Shown piece by piece: positions 13,288-26,870 of a stretch of 64,000 nucleotides of DNA. The notes under the pieces were generated by a model. It ran no database searches and was not told where the DNA came from. It saw only the letters and a program-made list of their open reading frames with translations. Location: positions 806,001-870,000 of the forward strand of contig JACJVS010000005.1 in NCBI GenBank assembly GCA_017655985.1, in the 5' to 3' direction. Position 1 is the first letter of the stretch; every line of letters starts with the position of its first letter. The position numbers and the translations under genes are program-made. The stretch is from Incumbomyces delicatus (Eukaryota; Ascomycota; Eurotiomycetes; Chaetothyriales; Trichomeriaceae).

Positions 13288-16200
13288 CTTTTCCCCCTTA
13301 GCTATTTACGTCCTCGCAATAATCCTCTCGAAGATTAGTATCCCCTTGGTTCTCTTTTCTAAGTACTACTCTACTTACTATATCTCTAGTCTTTAAACGT
13401 AAACGTTTAACTAAATCTCTAATTTCTCAAATACTCCGTAATCTCGAACTATTTAACTTTATCTATTTAGAAGAAAACGTTACGATAGTATCTTATACTT
13501 AATGTATACAATATAGCGTAGTGTATTATTATAATAGGTCCTAGTCGGTAAAGTGCGTCGAGTGTATATTGTATAGGCGTGATTATAATAGAACTTTTTC
13601 CCTAGAGGAATTTCGAAAAGTAGAAGAGTTGCGAAAAGAAGAGCAGCGTAAGCGACGAGAAAAGTTAAGATAATTAGCTCGTCTTCGCTAATCGTTTCTT
13701 AAAGCTCGTAAAGCCCTTAATAATATAGAAGCTGAATTTACTAGTATCGAAATAAAAGTAAATTAACTAAACGAGTCTATTACTTACTACGAAGAGGTAT
13801 CTTCTCGTATACTATAACGTAAAATATAGACGCTTAGAGTCTTCGATTTCTCATATCTAAAGTAAGAGATTGCCCTCGGTAATTTAGATTTTATATAGTA
13901 AGATATACCTAAGAGTTAATAGGCTCTATTTAATAAAGTAATTACGAATAATAGTTTATAATAAGTAGTATGAAAACTTATTAAGTACTTTCTTTAAAAT
14001 ATTCTTCTCTAGTTCTTATAAGTTATCGCTATTATTGTATTCTAGATAGAAGGTCTTTTCTTCTTTCTTCTTAACTTCTAGAATTCTTTTAACGTCGTAT
14101 TTCTTCTCTTCTATTAATTGTACGTACTAGCCTCTATTATTAGGCTATTATAGCGATGCTCGTTCTAGTATTAATACGTAGAATATAGGGTAAATCCTTA
14201 TTTACCTTAGTAATTAAAGTCGGTAAGTAACTAATTCTATTTTTTTTTAATCTTAAATAGTTCTAACTTCTTAAAGTCTAGTTTATCACTTAGTCGCTTT
14301 ATCTTAATATTTCGACGTAATAAATAGACTATACCCTTCTTCTTAAAGTCTAATTTCTTAAATCTTCGCTATTCTCTTCGTAATAAACTAGAGTTTCTTA
14401 GATATATATTAGTATAATTATCTTAAGTTAGCTATAGCCATCGTTATAATATTCTAATCTTAGTCGTATACTTAACGGATCTTTCTTTACTCTTAGATAA
14501 AATCTATAGTTCGCGTAGAAAGATAATATCTCTATAATAATCTTTAAATTATCATATACAATCTAAGCTATAGATAGTAATTCTACTTAGTTATTCTATT
14601 TAAAGTTAACGTAACTTCTAAGATATTATTTTAAAGTTTAATTCGTTCTCTCGGTTTATCCGTTAGTCTATAGGTAAAAAGCAGTACTTTTTATTTCTAA
14701 TTAATCTATAATTAACTACTAGAACTTTAATCTAAATAGCTTATCTCTATTCGATACTAATCTTAATAGTATTTTATATACTATAAAGATATATCTTATA
14801 AAGATATACGCGATTTTCGGTATCGTCGTCTTTACTTTAATAGGTATAAAGTATATATATTTTATTAGTCGATCGATGACTATATAGATTATATCGTACT
14901 TTTACTTCGTTACTAGATCCTTTAACTCTAGTAAAGATTCGATAAAATCTATTATAATCTCCTTTTATACTCCTAACGGTAATATTAATACCTATAACTT
15001 CCTATAAGGCCTATATCTTAAAGCCTTAGTTCGTATATATATATATCGTAGTTTCTAATATATTTACGAACGTCTTATTATATTCTTTTCTATTTCTAAT
15101 TTCTAGAAATTAGTTTAGCGATTTTTATAATCCCGAAGTATCCTATAGTCCGATTATTATAATAGCTGCGAATTATCTTCGTTTTTTATTTATTCGTAAG
15201 TTAGTTTTATTCTTTTTAAGCTATATTTACTTACTTTAGATAAACTAAATATTCCCTTCTTTTCTAAAGTAATATACCTTACTTAATCTCTTTATCGTTA
15301 TCTTTATAATCTAGTCTTCTACTAAGAGCGTTAGCTCTCGCGTTTTTCTTTTCTTTAATATAAATAATATAGAATTTAATAGATACTATTACTTCTATCT
15401 ATCGAACTTATCGTTTATTTAGTTTCTTTATTATTGTTTAATACGTAAGGTTTAGATAATTAGAGTATATAGTAGTCTCGTATTTTAATTTCTCTAGATA
15501 TATATTCTATTCCTTAAACGAATCTATAATAGCTAGTAGTTCTATATCGTAAATCTTATAGTTCTTTTTAAATACGATTATCTTTCTAGAATAATAAGCT
15601 ACTAGTCGTAACTTATTATCCTAATTTAGTTAACTTAATACGCTAGCAATAGCGTATCTAGAAGTATTAGTCTTAATAGTAATCTTCTTTTCTAGGTCGA
15701 AACTCGCTAAAATAGATATATTAGTAAATAAATTCTTAAGTTTCTCGAATATAGCCTTCGCTTTCTCTTCTATTACGAAAGTAAGTTCTTTCTTCGTAAG
15801 TACTATAAGTAATAATACTATTCTTAAATAATTCTTAATAAAACGTTAATAGTAGTTTATTAGTTCTAAGAAACTCTATATTAGTTATAGCTATTCTATA
15901 ATTAACTTAATCTTTATAGAGTCTAGTCGTATACTATAACTTTCTATAATCGAGCCTAGAAAGGGTACTTCGTCCTTAAAGAACTCGTACTTATTAAAAC
16001 GTAATCGTAATTCTCTTTTCTATAATCGTTTTATTATCTATTTTATATTCTTTATATACTGTTCTCTTATCTTCGAGAAGATAAGTATATTATCTAGATA
16101 TACGATTATAAACAGATTTAATCTTTTCGATAATATATTATTAAAAAGTACTTAATATAACGCTAGTGTATTCGTTAATTCGAACGGTATAGTACTGTAC

Positions 16201-17282
16201 TTATAGAGTTCGTAGCGTATACTAAACGCGATTTTCTCCTCTTCGCTCTTCTTTATTTAAATAAGATTATAAGCTCCGCGTAAGTCTAGTATAGTAAACT
16301 ATTTAGCTCCTTATAATCGATCTTATAATTTTAAGATAAGTAATAGATAACTATTCTTCTTAGTTATCTTATTAAGCTATCGATAATCGATATATAGTAT
16401 TAACGTTCTATTCTTCTTTAGTATAAAGAGAATAGAAAATTTCTACGATAATATAGATTTTCTAATAAATTCTTTTTTTAAATTCTTATTAAGGTATTTT
16501 CGAAGCTTTTACTTCTAATATTACGATATTAGGTAAATTCGCGTTTTAATAGATTTTAATTTTAGTTCTAAAGGTATCTTATAGTTCTATATCTAGTATT
16601 TAAATAATACCTCTATAGTAAGATCGTTTTTAAAAAGTCTTTTAAATTCTCGGTACTTAATCGAAATTCTACTTTTATTCTTAACTTCTTTACTTATTTA
16701 ATTAAGCTATTTTATAATAAACGTTCTATAGATTAGTCTAATCTATACAGTATCTTTAAACTATTTAATAGCGTTTAGTAATCGTTATATAAGTTATCGT
16801 TTTAATATATCGATTAGATATTCTATCTAGACTAGCTAGTCTAGTTCTAAGAAGTATTCGAATCTAAGATTCTCGATAATATATCTATAAATTATATTTA
16901 TCCTTAATCTAAGTTCTTTATTAATATTAGTATAACCTTAATCTTCTATCTTAATTAAGTATAATTCTTATTTAAGCCTTTTTTCTAATAGTTATATTCG
17001 ATATATAAACGCCTTAGATACTAGACTAGTATTTACTCTCGTATTAAGTAATGCTCTAGCTCGATATCTATTAATGTATATATAAACTATTAAGAGTTTC
17101 TAGATCTCTTTCTTCGATTCTCTAGATATTATATCCTTCTTCTTGCCTCTTTAGCCTTTAGCTTATAGGCATTAGCGCACGTTCTAGTAGTATATTTAGC
17201 GCTACGATATCTATTATCGTTAATATTAATTCTAATTCTAGAGTAAGATCTTCTAGACTTAGTATTCTTAGTTCGATCTACT
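13288..17282 (-). mobile_element. Family A Ty3/Gypsy internal region, copy 1, RIP-degenerate, 5' part missing
   Basis: Minus-strand pol can be read through stops. The reverse transcriptase block lies near 16,060-16,460 and includes the YLDN form of the YxDD motif near 16,095, a GAYNL segment and a DYRQLNK segment. A gag-type zinc-knuckle remnant lies near 17,190. Rightward the body stops abruptly at the next LTR (17,283), so the 5' LTR and most of gag are missing. The accessory antisense ORF is listed separately. Confidence 0.75.
13461..13964 (+). pseudogene. Antisense Zn(2)Cys(6)-like/coiled-coil accessory ORF of family A, copy 1 (RIP-broken)
   Basis: This plus-strand frame lies between pol (minus) and the 3' LTR. 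It contains the cysteine region (C near 13,503) followed by LEEFRKVEEL and a basic coiled coil rich in E, K and R, and ends NNSL plus two stops. All internal stops are TAA or TAG where Gln would fit. The cysteine positions here read Y, C, Y, C, C, Y, as expected if TGY codons became TAY. The left boundary is approximate. Function is unknown. Confidence 0.5.
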
Positions 17283-17683
17283 TGTTATAAGGCTGTCTGC
17301 CTCTCGTTCTAGTAATGGTATAAGGGAACTCTAAAGGTTTCCTTAACTGCCTATTAGGATAATATGTCTCTAAGTCAAGGTACTGATGGTACGCAGATAA
17401 GGGTGCTGATATAACTTAAATTGACTATAGAGACTATCGAAATACATAAGAGAATCGTAAGTATATATACCCATCGTTAGATGTCCTAAAGAGGAAACCT
17501 ATCTTGTTAAGTTAATAGAATAGTAGGTTAATAGACTCGCCTATCGACCTATCGCCTAGTCGTCCTATCGTATTTTCCTATTTAGACGATCATATATGGC
17601 TTCTCTATATATACTAAGCTCCCCTCGCGTAACCTTTTATCTTGTTTATACCGAGTGACCATATATATAGTCACCTCGTAACA
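17283..17683 (-). repeat. Family A LTR, copy 2 (minus orientation)
   Basis: It starts TGTTATAAGG and ends CGTAACA, the least mutated end of this LTR family. A pyrimidine-rich stretch follows (polypurine tract on the minus strand). It directly abuts truncated internal sequence of copy 1. Confidence 0.85.
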
Positions 17684-17844
17684 TTTTCCTCCGTTAAGCT
17701 ATCTATATCCTTATAGTAACATCCTTAGAGATTAGTACCTCGTATCTTTCCTCCTTCTAAGTACCTTATTACTTACTATATCCTTAGTCCTTAAACGTAA
17801 ACGTTCTACTAAACCTCGAGCTCTACGAGTAATACGTCTCCTCG

Positions 17845-18362
17845 AGCTCTACAATTCTATCTATTTCGACGAGAATCTCGCGATAGTGGTCTATACGCAG
17901 TGCGTTTAATACGGTATATTATACTACTATAATAGAGCGTAATTAGTAAAATACGCGGAGTGCGTACTATATTATCGCGATTACGATAAAACCTTTTCTC
18001 TAGAGGAATTTCGAAAAGTAGAGGAGTTACGAAGAGAAGAGCAGCGTAAGCGACGCGAAAAGTCGAAACAATTAACGCGTATTCGTTAGAGGCTCTTAAA
18101 GGCCCGCTAGGCCCTTAACGAAGTTAAAGCTGAATTTACCGATACGAAAATAAAGGTGAACTAATTAAACGACTCTATCGCTCACTTTAAGGCGGTGTCG
18201 TTAAGGATGCTATAGCGCGAGATATAAGCGCTAGAGGTATTTAATTCTCTGCGTCTAGAGTAAGAAATTGCCCTAGACGACTTCGATTTCGTATAGCAGG
18301 ATATTCTCTCGAGCTAATAGGCTCCTTCCGACGAGGTAATTATAAACAATAGTTTATAATAA
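17845..18362 (+). pseudogene. Antisense Zn(2)Cys(6)-like/coiled-coil accessory ORF of family A, copy 2
   Basis: Same frame and order as copy 1: cysteine-spaced region (TGC at 17,901), then LEEFRKVEELRREEQRKRRE, then a helical region, ending NNSL with two stops. The differences from the other copies mostly preserve amino acids outside the Gln-to-stop sites. The left boundary is approximate. Confidence 0.5.
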
Positions 18363-18674
18363 AGTTCTTTAAAACTCGTCGAGCGCTTCCTTTAAGATAT
18401 TTTTCTTTAGTTTCTATAAATTATCGCTATCCCCGTATTCTAATTACTTAATAAGGTAGAGAGTCTTTCTTTCTTTCTTCTTTATTCCTAGAATTTTCTC
18501 TACGTCGTATTCTTCGGCTTTTAATAATTTCGCTTATTAGGATCTATCTATAGCTCGTTATTCTAATACTCGTTCTAGTATAGAAATATAGAATATAAAG
18601 TAAATTCTTATTCTTCTTAGTAGCTATAGTTAATATATAACTAATCCTAGTTTCTTCTTAATCTTAAAGGGTCC

Positions 18675-18856
18675 TATAAGGGTTGCGGTAAGAGCGTAAA
18701 TACAATACTATCTATTAATTCTTAAATTAATACTAAAGAGCTAAAAGGTGTCTACGAGAGCTACGTAGAGTTTTATAGTTACGCTAAGCGTCTTCGTAGC
18801 CCTTTTCGCGAAGCGAAGATAATCCGTATCGGCGTTATATATAAGACACTCTTATA
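18675..18856 (-). repeat. Family B LTR, left copy (3' LTR)
   Basis: It starts TATAAGGG and ends CACTCTTATA. It matches the right LTR over its whole 182 bp except for C/T and G/A differences, which are RIP-like. Confidence 0.85.
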
Positions 18857-21800
18857 ATATCTTTCTTCTCGTAAGTCTAGCGTTCTCGTAGACTTCGTTC
18901 TGCTTTTCGTAATATATATTTATTGTATTTATCTAGGTCTATATCTACTGCGTACGAGTAATATCGTCGTAGAATATTTATATATCGCTTACGTTTAGTA
19001 GAATCGTTTCTTACTTTACGACGAAGTTATAGAGTTATATCTACTCGTCGCGAATAAGTTTAGCTTACTTATAGTAAGTAAGATATAAGATCTTTATTTA
19101 CCTTCGTCTTAGTTTATACTTTAGTTTAGTTTTTACTTTCCTTATAAAACCCTTCTCGCTATTATAGCTTTCTCGCGATTACGTTTAGACAGTACTCGTT
19201 TATCTATCTATTTTACCTTTCTTATAGCGTAGATTTTCTATAAGTATTTCTACCTTTCGTCTTATCTATATTTATCTCTATAGTTCTTTATTTACTATTA
19301 TTTCTTCTATAGTTATTTTCTATCTCGTTATAATAGCGTTTAACTAGAATTCTTCTACTCGTATTTACTAAAGCGGACTATACTTATAGCTCTTTACCGT
19401 ACGAGATAACTTTATTAGTAATATTCTAATTAATATAGCTATATAGTAATTTAATTAGTACTTTCTATACGATAGTCCGACTATAGCGACTGTCTTTAGC
19501 TCTAGTCTTCGAGCTATAATACTTACTACGACTATTACGAGTATATTCTATAATCTTAATAGTATTATCTTTTATATCTTTTACTCTAGTTCGAGTTAAG
19601 ATCGACTTCGCTATTTCTCTTCGCGAGAGATCTCGCTTCGTCGATTAACTCTTCGATAGTACCTCTCGTAGAGTACGAGTTAGAGTTAATATACTCTATT
19701 CTATCGTAATTAAAGTCGTTAGACGATATTATATTTCGCTACTACAACTTAGCGATATTCTCGTTATTATTATTATTATACTAGCGATAAGCAGCTTATT
19801 TCTAGTTCTATCTCTCTCGCTAACTCTTTATAAAAGAGTATTCGGCTTATTCTAAGTATATCCCTTATTCTATAGAAATAAACGCTCGTCTAAGCTATAT
19901 CGTTTATTTAGCTTAAGATATTTACAATATAACTTCTAGTTACTATTAGAATATAAGTCTCGTCTACGACTCGTTTATTATCTCGCTAACAGTTTATAGA
20001 ATAATATAACGACTACTATCTCTTCGCGAACTCCTCGTACTTAGATCTTAATCGATATTTCTATACTTCGCTTATCGTCGAGTAGCGTACTATCTCTAAC
20101 TTCGACTTTTAATTCTCGTACGCTATCTATACTAGCGGCTCGTAACTAGACTTCTTCGATCTCTTCTACTCTAAGCTCTATTAGTATCGCTCTAGTCTCG
20201 CGAGTACGTAGCGATATATTAGAGATAGAGTATCGTTTATTTAGTTAGTTTACTCGATAAGCTTAGTAAATAGTTTAAGAATATCTTAACTTTCTACGTA
20301 ATTATCCTAGTAAGCTTCTTAATACTAGTTAATAGACTATAATATAGTTCTATAATAATATTCTTATAACGCTTAACGAGTAAGCTTAAAGTCGTTTACG
20401 TCTTTTATATATTCTTCGATAGATTCCTCTATCGATTATAAATATTTTAAACGTAGATTCTAGCTAGTCTCGCGATTCTAGCTTTATCTCTTCGTCGGCT
20501 TCGATCTCTTCTCGTAGTACTAGTGATAATATCTCTTTATCTAATAGCGGTTTATCTCTTACGCGACCGTCGCTAAGTTTAAGACTCGACTCTCGAAGTA
20601 GTACGTTAAGTAGTTAGTCTTAGTAGTCGTTAAGTAATAGAATATCTCTTAGAAGTAATAGTTCGCGAAGAAGTTAGTAAGAAAGTAGTAGTTCGTCGAG
20701 CTCTTAATAAAAAAGTAATAGTTCGTAAAGTAGTTAGTAGAAGAATAATAGCTAGTAGAGAAATCGAATCGAGTTAAATACTACGTTCTATAGTTTTAAC
20801 TAGATAGCTCGTCTCTTCGCTACTCTACGACTCGATCTAGACTCGTCGACCTTCTTTAGATTCTTTTTATAGTACTCTCGTACTAAACGAGCGTAATTAT
20901 TTAATTTATTCGTCGATAACTACTAATTATTCTTTACTAAATATTCTTTCTATCTTACTCGATACTATAACTTCTCGCTCTTAATTCGCGAATCGATTAT
21001 TTATTCTACTAAATACTACTTTTACTCTAAGTCTATAGCTAATCTTAGTAATCGCGACTCGAATCGTAGTTCTTCTTATCTCTAAACGAATTTCTTTAGT
21101 AGCGAGATATAGAAAATATTATAAATACGAAGACTCGCTAAAAACTCGAGACGATATACGTTCTATTTAATTCTTTCTAGAACTCGATACGGCTCTATAT
21201 ATTTATTCTCGAGTTTATAATATAATCGCTTAGTATTAATATTTCGTAAGCTTAATAGAATATACTCGTCTAGAATAAGCTAAAGATCGCGATACTTTTT
21301 ATTATAGTAGATCTTCTAATATTCTTACGTCTTTAGTAATAAAGTATAGGCCTTTCGCTCTATCTCTCGTACTATCGCGATTTAGTTCGTAGCCTCGGTA
21401 TATTCTCTATCGCGATTATCGTTCTCGCGAGAGAAAAAGTTAAAGTTAGAAATACGTTTCTCGATTATCTTAAAAAACGCCTTTTCGATAGTAGAGTATT
21501 TTACGGTATTATAAGCGAACTTCGCTATCGATAATAGCCTAATTTAGTCGTTTTAAGTATAGCTATAGAAATAGCGTAAGTACTGCTTTAATATACTATT
21601 AAATCTCTCTATTTAATCGTTCGTCTACGGATAATAAGTCGTTAATAGCTTTATCTTAATTCGTAACTCGAATACGATATTTATAATTATCTTTACTACG
21701 AAGATCGATTTACGATCTAAGATAATAGCTTATAAAGTTTTTTAATTTTTAAGTATCTCTCGTAGCTAAATCTTAACTAATTACGCTATCGTTATATTCT

Positions 21801-24800
21801 TACGTATCGAAATAATCTTTACTCTTTTCGAGAGTCTATAGTAGATATTAAGTATCGCGTTAAACTCTACTTCGTACTACGCTCTTAAGACCGATAAATT
21901 AGTAATTATATTTATTATAATCTTACGATACTTTTTTATTAGTAGTAAGATAGATTATAGTAATTCTACTAGCTTATCTCGCGATACTCTCGCTCTCTAA
22001 TATACTGCGTACGATCTATAGTAGTCGTCTACTATTCTTTTTATATTTAGCTATTAGTACTTTCTCTATAAGACTGCGTACGTTCTCTTCGTTACGAAGT
22101 ACTTCGTCGCTAGGCTATTATAATATTTCTTTAGTAACTCGATACGTAAAGTCTCGTAAGCCGAAATATACAGTAAATTCTTAAAGTAAAGAAGATTTTA
22201 AGTCTTCTTCTAGTTCGTAATAGCTAATCGTAGATTTATAAGCTTCTCGTAATCTACTAAATTCTCTTTAATTCTATATATAATCGAATCTATTTATAGA
22301 AATTTTAAGAGTCTTTCTCTTAAGATACTCTATATCTTCTATTATACTTCTTTCGCTTAAAACGCTATTCGAGCTATCTCGTTCTCTAAGACTGCGTAAA
22401 TATCTACTATTCTCGTACGAATAATACGAATTACTATAGATATTTTCGTCTTTATCTTCTAGCTATATAAAACTATTTCTAAATTCTAGAATTACGAGTA
22501 TACTTTACTCTAATCTTCTCTCTCGTAAGGCGTTATCCCTAACGTTTACTAAAGTATAAAGTAGTAGATCTACTATTCCTTTTACTCTTTATCTTCTATT
22601 AAGTCCGATCGTCGCGATAGCGCGTTCGCTATATTCGTAGTATCTATATAATAGCTAATCGTAAACTAGAACGTCGATAGCGTTTATAACTACTTTATTT
22701 ATCTTCGAATTAGCTCGATAGTTATTTAAAAGTATCGTAGATTATTATAATCTATAAGTATCTTTATTACCTCTTTAGCTTTCTTTAGATAGTATCTTTA
22801 GTACTTAAAGTATTCTATAATTACTAATAGCTTCTAGTTATATATCTAGTAATTTCTCTCTACTAGAGTTATCTTTCGAGAGTAGTATACGACTACTCTC
22901 TACGTACCCTTATTATCGAGCTATAAAAGAATATTTATTATAGTAAAGCTCGAAATATCTATCTTTAGCCGTTTCTTTCTCTACGATTTATAGTAATATA
23001 GAAATAATTTACTAGTAAATCGATTTTTAAGCTCGTTAAAAGTCTCGCGGGCCTTCTACGATAAAAAGAGTTCTCTCTACTCGTTCTTTATCTATAGTCT
23101 ACGAGGCTCTTCTTCTCTCGCTTTTTTCTTCGACTATCTTTTTACCTTCTCGCCCTTTAGTAGATTCGTTAAGGAGTCTATAATACGAGAGAAGCCGTAG
23201 ATAAATCGTTAATAGAAGTTATAGAAGTCGATAAATACTAGAATATCTCTCGCTAATACTAGTTTCGACTAGTCTTTAATAGCTGCGATTCTCTTCTTCT
23301 CTATTATAATCCTCTTAGTTAAGATAATAAAGTCGAGAAAGTTAATCTCGCGAATATTAAACTTATACTTACTAAGATTCGTATATAAGCTAGCTTTCTA
23401 TAGTGCCTTTAGTACTAGACGAATATACTACGCGTAATCTATCTCGTTTATAAAGAAGATTAAAATATTATTAAGATACGTAATTACGAAAACGTCTAAA
23501 TACTCTCTTAAATATTTATAAATATAAAATTAGAAACTCGTAGAGACGTTCGAGAGCTTAAAGAGTATAACGAGATACTCGAATAGACTATATCGCGTAC
23601 GAAAGACCGTCTTTTACTTATCGCTTTTCTTAATTTAAAGTCGATAGTAGACGTTACGAATATTAATCTTCGTAAAGATCTTCGCGCTACTTAAACGATC
23701 TAGAATCTCGTTTATTAAGAGTAGTAGATAGACGTTTCTCTTTATTACTCGATTTAACTCTTTATAGTCTACGTAGAGCCGTAGTTCTCTATTTATCTTC
23801 GAAACGAAGAAGACCGACGCTTTTATTAATAACTTAGAAGAGCGAATAAAGCTATTTACGAGATTCTCTTATAAATATTATTATAATACTTATAACTCTT
23901 TTTTAAAGAGCGAGTAAAGAGGTTCTCGTAAAGATACGTCTTTCTCTACTAGATTAATCGTATAGTTCTTCTCTCGATAAGAAGATAGCGAGCTCGCTTT
24001 ACTAAGACGAAATATATCTACTAGATTAAAATACTTATAAGATAGAAGCTCTCGAATTTCGCGAAGCTCTAATTCTCTCTTATCGTTCTACTATACTTCT
24101 TTAAGATTAAATATAGTACGTACGTACGCGATATACGTAATATCGTCGTTCTTTATAAAGAAGATTTCTATATTCTTTAGTATAATATACTTAGAATTCT
24201 AGACGAACTTACTTCTTTACTAATTAATCGTAAGATTCTACTAGTATAAGAAAGATATACTTAAAATAATCTCTACTTAGTTAGTTTTAAAATCTATAGA
24301 TATAAACGAGACTTTCGAGATTCGAGATTTAGTATTCGAATTAGAAATACTATAATTTAGATAATAACTACGAAAGGTATTTATCGCAACGTCGTTTAAA
24401 ACTACGAGAGTTAACGATAAATTAACGCTAGAGAACTTATATCTCTTCGCGAACTCGTAAAATATTAAGTTTACCTTTATACTACTATCGAGTAACGCTC
24501 TAACCTTTCGCTCGTTTACTAGTATCTTAAACGAGATCGTCGTTCGCGTAAGCGATACTTTTAGAGTCTTATAGCCTCTTTACGCGAGAATTCGACGTAC
24601 TCTTAGTATTATAGACTTTATTAGTTTCTTCGCGAAGACTCTACGAGCCGCGATCGTTCTCGATATAAATACTCTCTTCTTAAGATAGTCTATCGCCTTA
24701 TAGCTAACTTTATTATACGAAAAGCAGCGAATTTATCCGTACTACTCTTTATAAGGTTTTTCCTTATTCTACGTAAAGGGGAATCGCGACGTCTCTTTAT

Positions 24801-25980
24801 CTCGCGACGCCTTCTACGAAGAAGAATTATCGAAAGAATAATTAAAAGTAAATAATCTATTTTTAGTATTCTTATTTACGGCTTTCTATAACGGCTTTCT
24901 TTATTTAGAGAGCGCGTTTATTACTAATTCGAGTTACGCGATTCGAGCTTATAGTTCGTTAATAGTCTACGAAAAAGCGAATTACTTACGAATCTCTAGT
25001 TTTATCGTTCTATCTAGCTCGAAGTATAATTAATAAAAGCGAATCTTTTACGAGTCGTTTCGTTTCTCGTTTACTACTTCTTCTAGGCTCTATAGTCTTT
25101 AGCGATACTAATTATACGACTCGTTCTTTCTCTTTTTATAGAAGATTATCTCTTTCTATATAGCTAGACGAAGTAAGGCTAAATTATCTAAACGAGCCTT
25201 AAGATATCGTATTATTCGCCTAAACGAAAAATCGATCTAGCGCTCTCGTAGCTAGTAATCGAGTCTAATCTACTCGCTCTACTAGAAGGTTACTATCGCG
25301 ATAGCGACTTATTCTTCGCGCGTTACGCTTAGTTTTATATAGTTAATCTTAAACTTACGTAAATACTCTTATAACTTCTCTCTTATTTAGAATTCTTCTA
25401 CGAGAGCCTACTAATTCGTTAAAAGTTAGAGTATTATAATTCGCGATCTTCGTTTATCTATAACTACCGCTATATCGCTAAGGGTAAACGTAATACTAGT
25501 AGAGTCTTTACGTCTTTTACTTTCTATACTAGAAGCGAGAGAGGCCCCTACGCGAGGTTCGCTTAAACGAGTTATAACTCGCTCGTCGTTCGTTAATCTA
25601 CGCTTAGCAGCCTTCGTCTTAAGTCGAGTTTAACGCTTATCGAGTACGAGGTACTACTCGAGTTCGATAACGCGGCTAAGAATAGCGTATAGTACTTCCT
25701 TAGTAGTTAACGACGCTAGCTAGTCCTATAGCGAGCCTACGCTCGATAAGGGCGTTTTAGCCTTCGCGATACCTCCGCGGTCTTTCGTATTCTCTACGAC
25801 CCTTAGAGAACGCGTCGAGAGCTTAGTAGTTAACTAAGATACGAATTATTAACTATTCGCCTTCGCGGTCCCTTCTATAGAGGTCGTAGAATCGTCGACG
25901 ACGGTAATAGCGCGTTACTTATTTCTAGAAGCTATAGTAAAGTAAATAGGCCCTCTTCTTTTCGTAGAGAGTATTAAAAC

Positions 25981-26162
25981 TATAAGGATTACGGTAAGAG
26001 CGTAAATATAATACTATTTATTAATTCTTAAATTAATACTAAAGAGCTAAAAGGTGTCTACGAGAGCTACGTAGAGTTTTACAGTTACGTTAAGCGTCTT
26101 CGTAGCCCTTTTCGCGAAGCGAAGATAATCCGTATCGGCGTCACATATAAGGCACTCTTACA
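25981..26162 (-). repeat. Family B LTR, right copy (5' LTR)
   Basis: It starts TATAAGGATT and ends CACTCTTACA, keeping the original CA end lost in the left copy. It is followed directly by the target duplication GGTCC. Confidence 0.85.
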
Positions 26163-26330
26163 GGTCCTAGTTTCTTAAAGTCTAGCTTATCGCTTAGTCG
26201 TTTCGTCTTAATATTTCGTCGTAATAAATAGGCTATGCCTCCCTCCTTTAAGTCTAGTTTCTTAGATCTTCTCTAGTTTATATATTTAGCTATTCTTTCT
26301 ACGATAAATTAGAGTTTCTTAAACATATAT

Positions 26331-26870
26331 TATAAAGGTTACTGAGGTGCAGGAGTAAAGTCATATAATAATAGAATAATAATAGAATAATAATAGAATA
26401 ATAATAGAATAAGATGATTGTGAAGCTTGAATTTCTATCTACTTAGAGAGCGAGAAACGGCGCCTATATAGCCCGTAGTTCAAGGCCGTTAGGCCCCCGT
26501 AATGGGCTGTTGCCTAGTGGTGGCGAAGACAACCATCTAGGCAACAGCGCCCCTCTCTAGGCGCCAGCGTCATCCTCTAGGCGCCAGCGCCACCCATAGG
26601 CGTCTGCCTGCGTAATGACCAATTACCACCGCATATGTGGGTATTTGGCCAAGGCGATGGTCATATGCTTACTAATCCACTATGAGTCATTCCCGAACGT
26701 TGGGACTTTAGTCCGCACATGCGGACGGACTTGGTGAGCTGCCTCAATTGGCTTAGCCCTTTCTTGGCTGGCCTTGCTGGCCTTGCTGCCCTGCTGGCCT
26801 TGCTGGCCTTGCTAGCCTTGCTGGCCCTTGGCTAGCCTTGCTGTCCTTAGCTAGCCTTGGCTATTCCATA
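26331..26870 (-). mobile_element. Solo LTR of family D (minus orientation), TSD TATAT
   Basis: It is the reverse complement of the 438-bp family D LTR, lengthened to 540 bp by an 11-bp AT-rich microsatellite (26,366-26,411) and by extra copies of a CCTTGCTGG-type decamer (about 26,770-26,850). The flanking TATAT at 26,326-26,330 and 26,871-26,875 is a target duplication. Related family A copies at about 14,405 and 31,705 show the empty site. RIP is light compared with the surroundings. Confidence 0.85.

Larger units (their letters stand above)
18675..26162 (-). mobile_element. Family B Ty3/Gypsy element, full length, RIP-degenerate, TSD GGTCC
   Basis: A 7,488-bp element with two 182-bp LTRs and a 5-bp target-site duplication, GGTCC, at 18,670-18,674 and 26,163-26,167. 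It is inserted in family A copy 2; removing it rejoins that body. On the minus strand, RT can be read at about 23,390-23,900 (RELRLYVDYKELNR, RNVYYRL and YLNN for YxDD near 23,470). Protease and gag would lie to its right and integrase to its left. Next to the left LTR a purine-rich tract on the minus strand (AGAAGAAAGAT) marks the 3' end. All frames are full of TAG/TAA. About 2 kb between the integrase region and the left LTR has no clear identity. Confidence 0.85.
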